Shown here piece by piece: positions 62,074 to 64,000 of a DNA stretch of 64,000 nucleotides. How positions within the stretch are numbered: position 1 is the first letter of the stretch; each line of letters begins with the position of its first letter. Source of the DNA: Enterobacter cloacae complex sp. R_G8 (GTDB taxonomy: Bacteria > Pseudomonadota > Gammaproteobacteria > Enterobacterales > Enterobacteriaceae); contig NZ_CP102246.1 in NCBI RefSeq assembly GCF_024599795.1, positions 2,790,001 through 2,854,000 on the forward strand, read 5' to 3'. A program made the translations under genes and the position numbers. The notes beneath the pieces are model-generated. The model ran no database searches, had not been told where the DNA came from, and worked only from the letters and a program-made list of their open reading frames with translations.

Positions 62074-62751
62074 TCAGTAAAACTGACACGAAAACGTCCA
62101 AAGTCCCTCCGGAGATTTATGAAAATAGCCGATACCATTATCCGCCCACATCCAGTTGACCTTTTCCTCTGATCCCACCTGAAAGACAAAGTCTTCTATC
62201 CCCGCGCCATGTTGTATCTCCATCGGGTATCCTCCGACCTTGGTTCCCCTGTAGCGTTTAAAATCATCATGGAAGCGGTCGCTTGCCTCCTGATCATCGT
62301 TGACGTCAGAAAGGTCAATAATATCCCAGGCATCCTCCCATCCCGGCGCATCATCATTGACGCCCAACCATCGAACCGGAAATGCGCGATAAGGCGTGTC
62401 TGTTGCAGGCAATAACTCAAGCCCTTCAAGGGTGGCATATTCGCGTATGAGCCAACCTTCACCATGAGGTTTATCAAATGGATGGCTTTCAATATTGTGA
62501 AAGAGCACCAGGAGTGCGACGTCCTTCAGTTGCTCAGGGATAACGGGAAGCTCATCTATACGAATCTGAAGAAGCGGAAACATCGGCTGCCCCTTCCAGA
62601 GTGGTAATCCTTCACCGGGAAGAGCGACACCGTTCAAAAACCAGGATGTAAGGGGGTCTGCCGGGGGACGAAAACCGCCCACTTGTGCCACCGATGCAGG
62701 ACGTAATTTGGATCTGAGCTCGTCTAAAACTAACGCACTCCTGGATTTCAT
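62074..62751 (-). CDS. DUF1963 (YwqG-like) protein
   Basis: The protein has 225 residues from MKSRSALVLDELRSKLRP (62751), where AAGG lies 9 bases upstream; a 26-codon extension to 62829 is possible. DUF1963 blocks include PTSVAQVGGFRPP-like VAQVGGFRPPADPLTSWF, PLLQIRIDELPVIPEQL and VGGYPMEIQHG. The fold is a double-layered beta structure of unknown function, common in immunity-like or stress proteins. Confidence 0.8.
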   Translation of the reverse strand: MKSRSALVLDELRSKLRPASVAQVGGFRPPADPLTSWFLNGVALPGEGLPLWKGQPMFPLLQIRIDELPVIPEQLKDVALLVLFHNIESHPFDKPHGEGWLIREYATLEGLELLPATDTPYRAFPVRWLGVNDDAPGWEDAWDIIDLSDVNDDQEASDRFHDDFKRYRGTKVGGYPMEIQHGAGIEDFVFQVGSEEKVNWMWADNGIGYFHKSPEGLWTFSCQFY

Positions 62752-62856
62752 ATGTGTCGCCTTACGTATGGAGAGACTCTGTACAGTCTGAAATAAAAAC
62801 GTTTTTATTATATCGTAATCATTATTCATCAGACCTGCATATAAAAAGGGCTTGTC

Positions 62857-63267
62857 ATGTTTGCGGTTGAGAAATTAAAAGTGAAGTACCCAGGCGCCGG
62901 TGCCTGGCAAATGGGCGACAGCCCGGAACTGGCCAGCGAGCTTGCAGACCTGATTAAAAAAGGGATCAAAACCGCTTCCTGCGGATCTTTTGCCTCTTAT
63001 CAGCAGGAAGACCCGGCCCCGAAGATTGGGAGCTATAACATTATTCTTGATGGTCAGAATGTTCCGGTCTGTGTAACCCGGCTGGTTTCAATGCGACTGG
63101 TGCGTTTTTGTGATGTGACTGAGGCGTTTGCCCGCAAAGAGGGTGAAGGCAATTTAAGCCTTGAATACTGGCAGAAAGAGCATCAGCGATTTTTCACCCG
63201 AGAAGGTCATTTTTCTGAAGATATGGAGTTAATCGCAGAAGAATTTGAAGTGGTTGAGGTGCTGTAA
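62857..63267 (+). CDS. ASCH-domain protein
   Basis: The protein has 136 residues. WQMGDSPELASELADLIKKGIKTASCGSFASYQ and YNIILDGQNVPVCVTRLVSMRLVRFCDVTEAFARKEGEGNLSLEYWQKEHQRFF are typical of the ASCH domain, a PUA-like RNA-binding or nucleoside-acting fold (YqfB-like proteins hydrolyse N4-acetylcytidine). Its exact role is unknown. Confidence 0.85.
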   Translation: MFAVEKLKVKYPGAGAWQMGDSPELASELADLIKKGIKTASCGSFASYQQEDPAPKIGSYNIILDGQNVPVCVTRLVSMRLVRFCDVTEAFARKEGEGNLSLEYWQKEHQRFFTREGHFSEDMELIAEEFEVVEVL

Positions 63268-63306
63268 ATGAGAGAAATTAGATAGCCCGAGCCAGCTCTA
63301 CAGAAC

Positions 63307-63343
63307 AATCCTGACTCAATCATAACAGGATTGAGTCAGGATT
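63307..63343. terminator. 15-bp perfect stem-loop between convergent genes
   Basis: AATCCTGACTCAATC (63307-63321) and GATTGAGTCAGGATT (63329-63343) with a 7-base loop. Its right end includes two bases of the convergent gene's stop codon. No U-tract. Confidence 0.55.
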
Positions 63344-63671
63344 ACCTCCGTAGCCCATCGACGCTAACCGATGGCAGATTCATCACTGTTTTAATGCTGG
63401 TTTCGATACAACGCACTATCTCTTCGCGTGGGCCGCTTCGCCAGTCAGCACTGGCATAAAAAGCATCAAGAACCGTCACCATGCTTTCAGCGCTGTCAAA
63501 GGCGCGAATCAGATAGTAGCAATCAGGGTCATGCAGGGAGTTTCCAGACGAAACAACATCGATCCCGTGGCGTTGATGAAGGGGAACGCTGATGTCCTGC
63601 ATGAGGGTGTGAAAGGCGACGCCAGTGCCTTTGCGTAAGGTGTATTGCAGTATCTCGACTGTTTTTTCCAC
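63342..63671 (-). CDS. Small dimeric alpha/beta-barrel-like protein
   Basis: The protein has 109 residues: VEILQYTLRKGTGVAFHTLMQDISVPLHQRHGIDVVSSGNSLHDPDCYYLIRAFDSAESMVTVLDAFYASADWRSGPREEI. The pattern fits the NIPSNAP/antibiotic-biosynthesis-monooxygenase ferredoxin-like barrel. Function unknown. It follows yebG by 14 bases on the same strand and could be cotranscribed with it. Confidence 0.77.
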   Translation of the reverse strand: MEKTVEILQYTLRKGTGVAFHTLMQDISVPLHQRHGIDVVSSGNSLHDPDCYYLIRAFDSAESMVTVLDAFYASADWRSGPREEIVRCIETSIKTVMNLPSVSVDGLRR

Positions 63672-63685
63672 CGTTATTGTCCCTG

Positions 63686-63997
63686 TCAGGCTGCTTTCAC
63701 GGCTCTGATTTTTTTACTGCCCGCTTCATCAGATTCAGTTTTATCGGTTACATCGTTGAGATCGGGCAGTTTGCTGGTACGCAGAATATGCTGCACGGTC
63801 TCTTTCTGCTCGGCGAGATACAGCCCCAGATTTTCAGCCTGTGTTTCATCCATCTGCAGTCCGCTTTGCAGCAGCCAGTCGGTGAACGCGTCTGCCATGT
63901 CGAGCAGTTTGTCGTGCGCGTCAGCCTCTTTCTTACTGGCAAATGTCATTTTCTCTTCACCTTTTCTTACAACAACATATTTTGTTTCAACCGCCAT
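63686..63997 (-). CDS. yebG: DNA-damage-inducible protein YebG
   Basis: The protein has 103 residues (E. coli YebG 96). MAVETKYVVVRKGEEKMTFASKKEADAHDKLLDMADAFTDWL matches YebG closely; the C-terminus is more variable. E. coli yebG is LexA-controlled; the promoter and any SOS box here lie beyond the right edge. Biochemical role unknown. Confidence 0.92.
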   Translation of the reverse strand: MAVETKYVVVRKGEEKMTFASKKEADAHDKLLDMADAFTDWLLQSGLQMDETQAENLGLYLAEQKETVQHILRTSKLPDLNDVTDKTESDEAGSKKIRAVKAA

Positions 63998-64000
63998 GAT

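Overview
The window is chromosomal DNA of an enteric gammaproteobacterium, most likely Enterobacter (E. cloacae complex) or a close relative. The core genes hrpA, azoR, cybB, gapC, ydcF, yaiL and yebG encode proteins very close to their E. coli counterparts, but the genes between them differ. No rRNA, tRNA, CRISPR array, IS element or prophage was seen. GC is high throughout except in the 8.8-9.5 kb intergenic region and the 27.1-28.4 kb type VI secretion cassette.

Layout. (1) 1-8.8 kb, minus strand: a TolC-like outer-membrane factor followed by the first ~2450 residues of a giant BapA-like repeat adhesin that runs off the left edge; a CsgD-box-like site lies upstream. (2) 9.5-13.9 kb: DeoR regulator with a Gfo/Idh oxidoreductase, then the cybB-gapC-ydcF block. 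(3) 14-20.8 kb: block placed between ydcF and hrpA, holding an MHS-type MFS transporter with three matching palindromes upstream, a three-part MFS/HlyD/outer-membrane efflux operon and an O-methyltransferase. (4) 20.8-26.8 kb: hrpA, azoR, an RluA-type pseudouridine synthase and yaiL. (5) 27.1-28.4 kb: orphan T6SS cassette (Tlde1-like effector, small membrane immunity candidate, Hcp). (6) 28.5-30.6 kb: mesX-mesD, an oxygen-dependent methionine synthase pair. (7) 30.6-32.5 kb: LysR regulator divergent from a paired small DMT transporter. (8) 32.5-38.4 kb, minus strand: eight-gene operon joined by 4-base overlaps, or a 3-base gap-free junction, encoding a CFA-synthase-like methyltransferase, DUF1365, an FAD oxidoreductase, SDR, NTF2-like, DUF2878, chalcone-isomerase-like and DUF3833 proteins; this gene set is known for modifying membrane fatty acids.

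(9) 38.6-60 kb: a dense series of regulator-plus-target modules. Four TetR genes each sit beside inverted repeats that overlap good sigma-70 promoters: with a quinone-reductase-like flavoprotein, a DUF1348 protein, an RND efflux pair, and a membrane-anchored catalase-like peroxidase with a cytochrome b561. The last regulator appears to control three promoters with the same operator geometry. Further modules are SDR/AraC, LysR/SDR/MFS, an omptin protease, two LysR genes and an MBL-fold hydrolase. (10) 61-64 kb: small conserved proteins (DUF523, DUF1963, ASCH) and yebG.

Overall the window joins conserved enterobacterial backbone to accessory functions for surface attachment, interbacterial competition, efflux and redox or electrophile defence. 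The clearest underexplored items are the TetR-peroxidase-cytochrome regulon with its small antisense-overlapping gene, the stand-alone fatty-acid modification operon, and the orphan Hcp/Tlde1 cassette.
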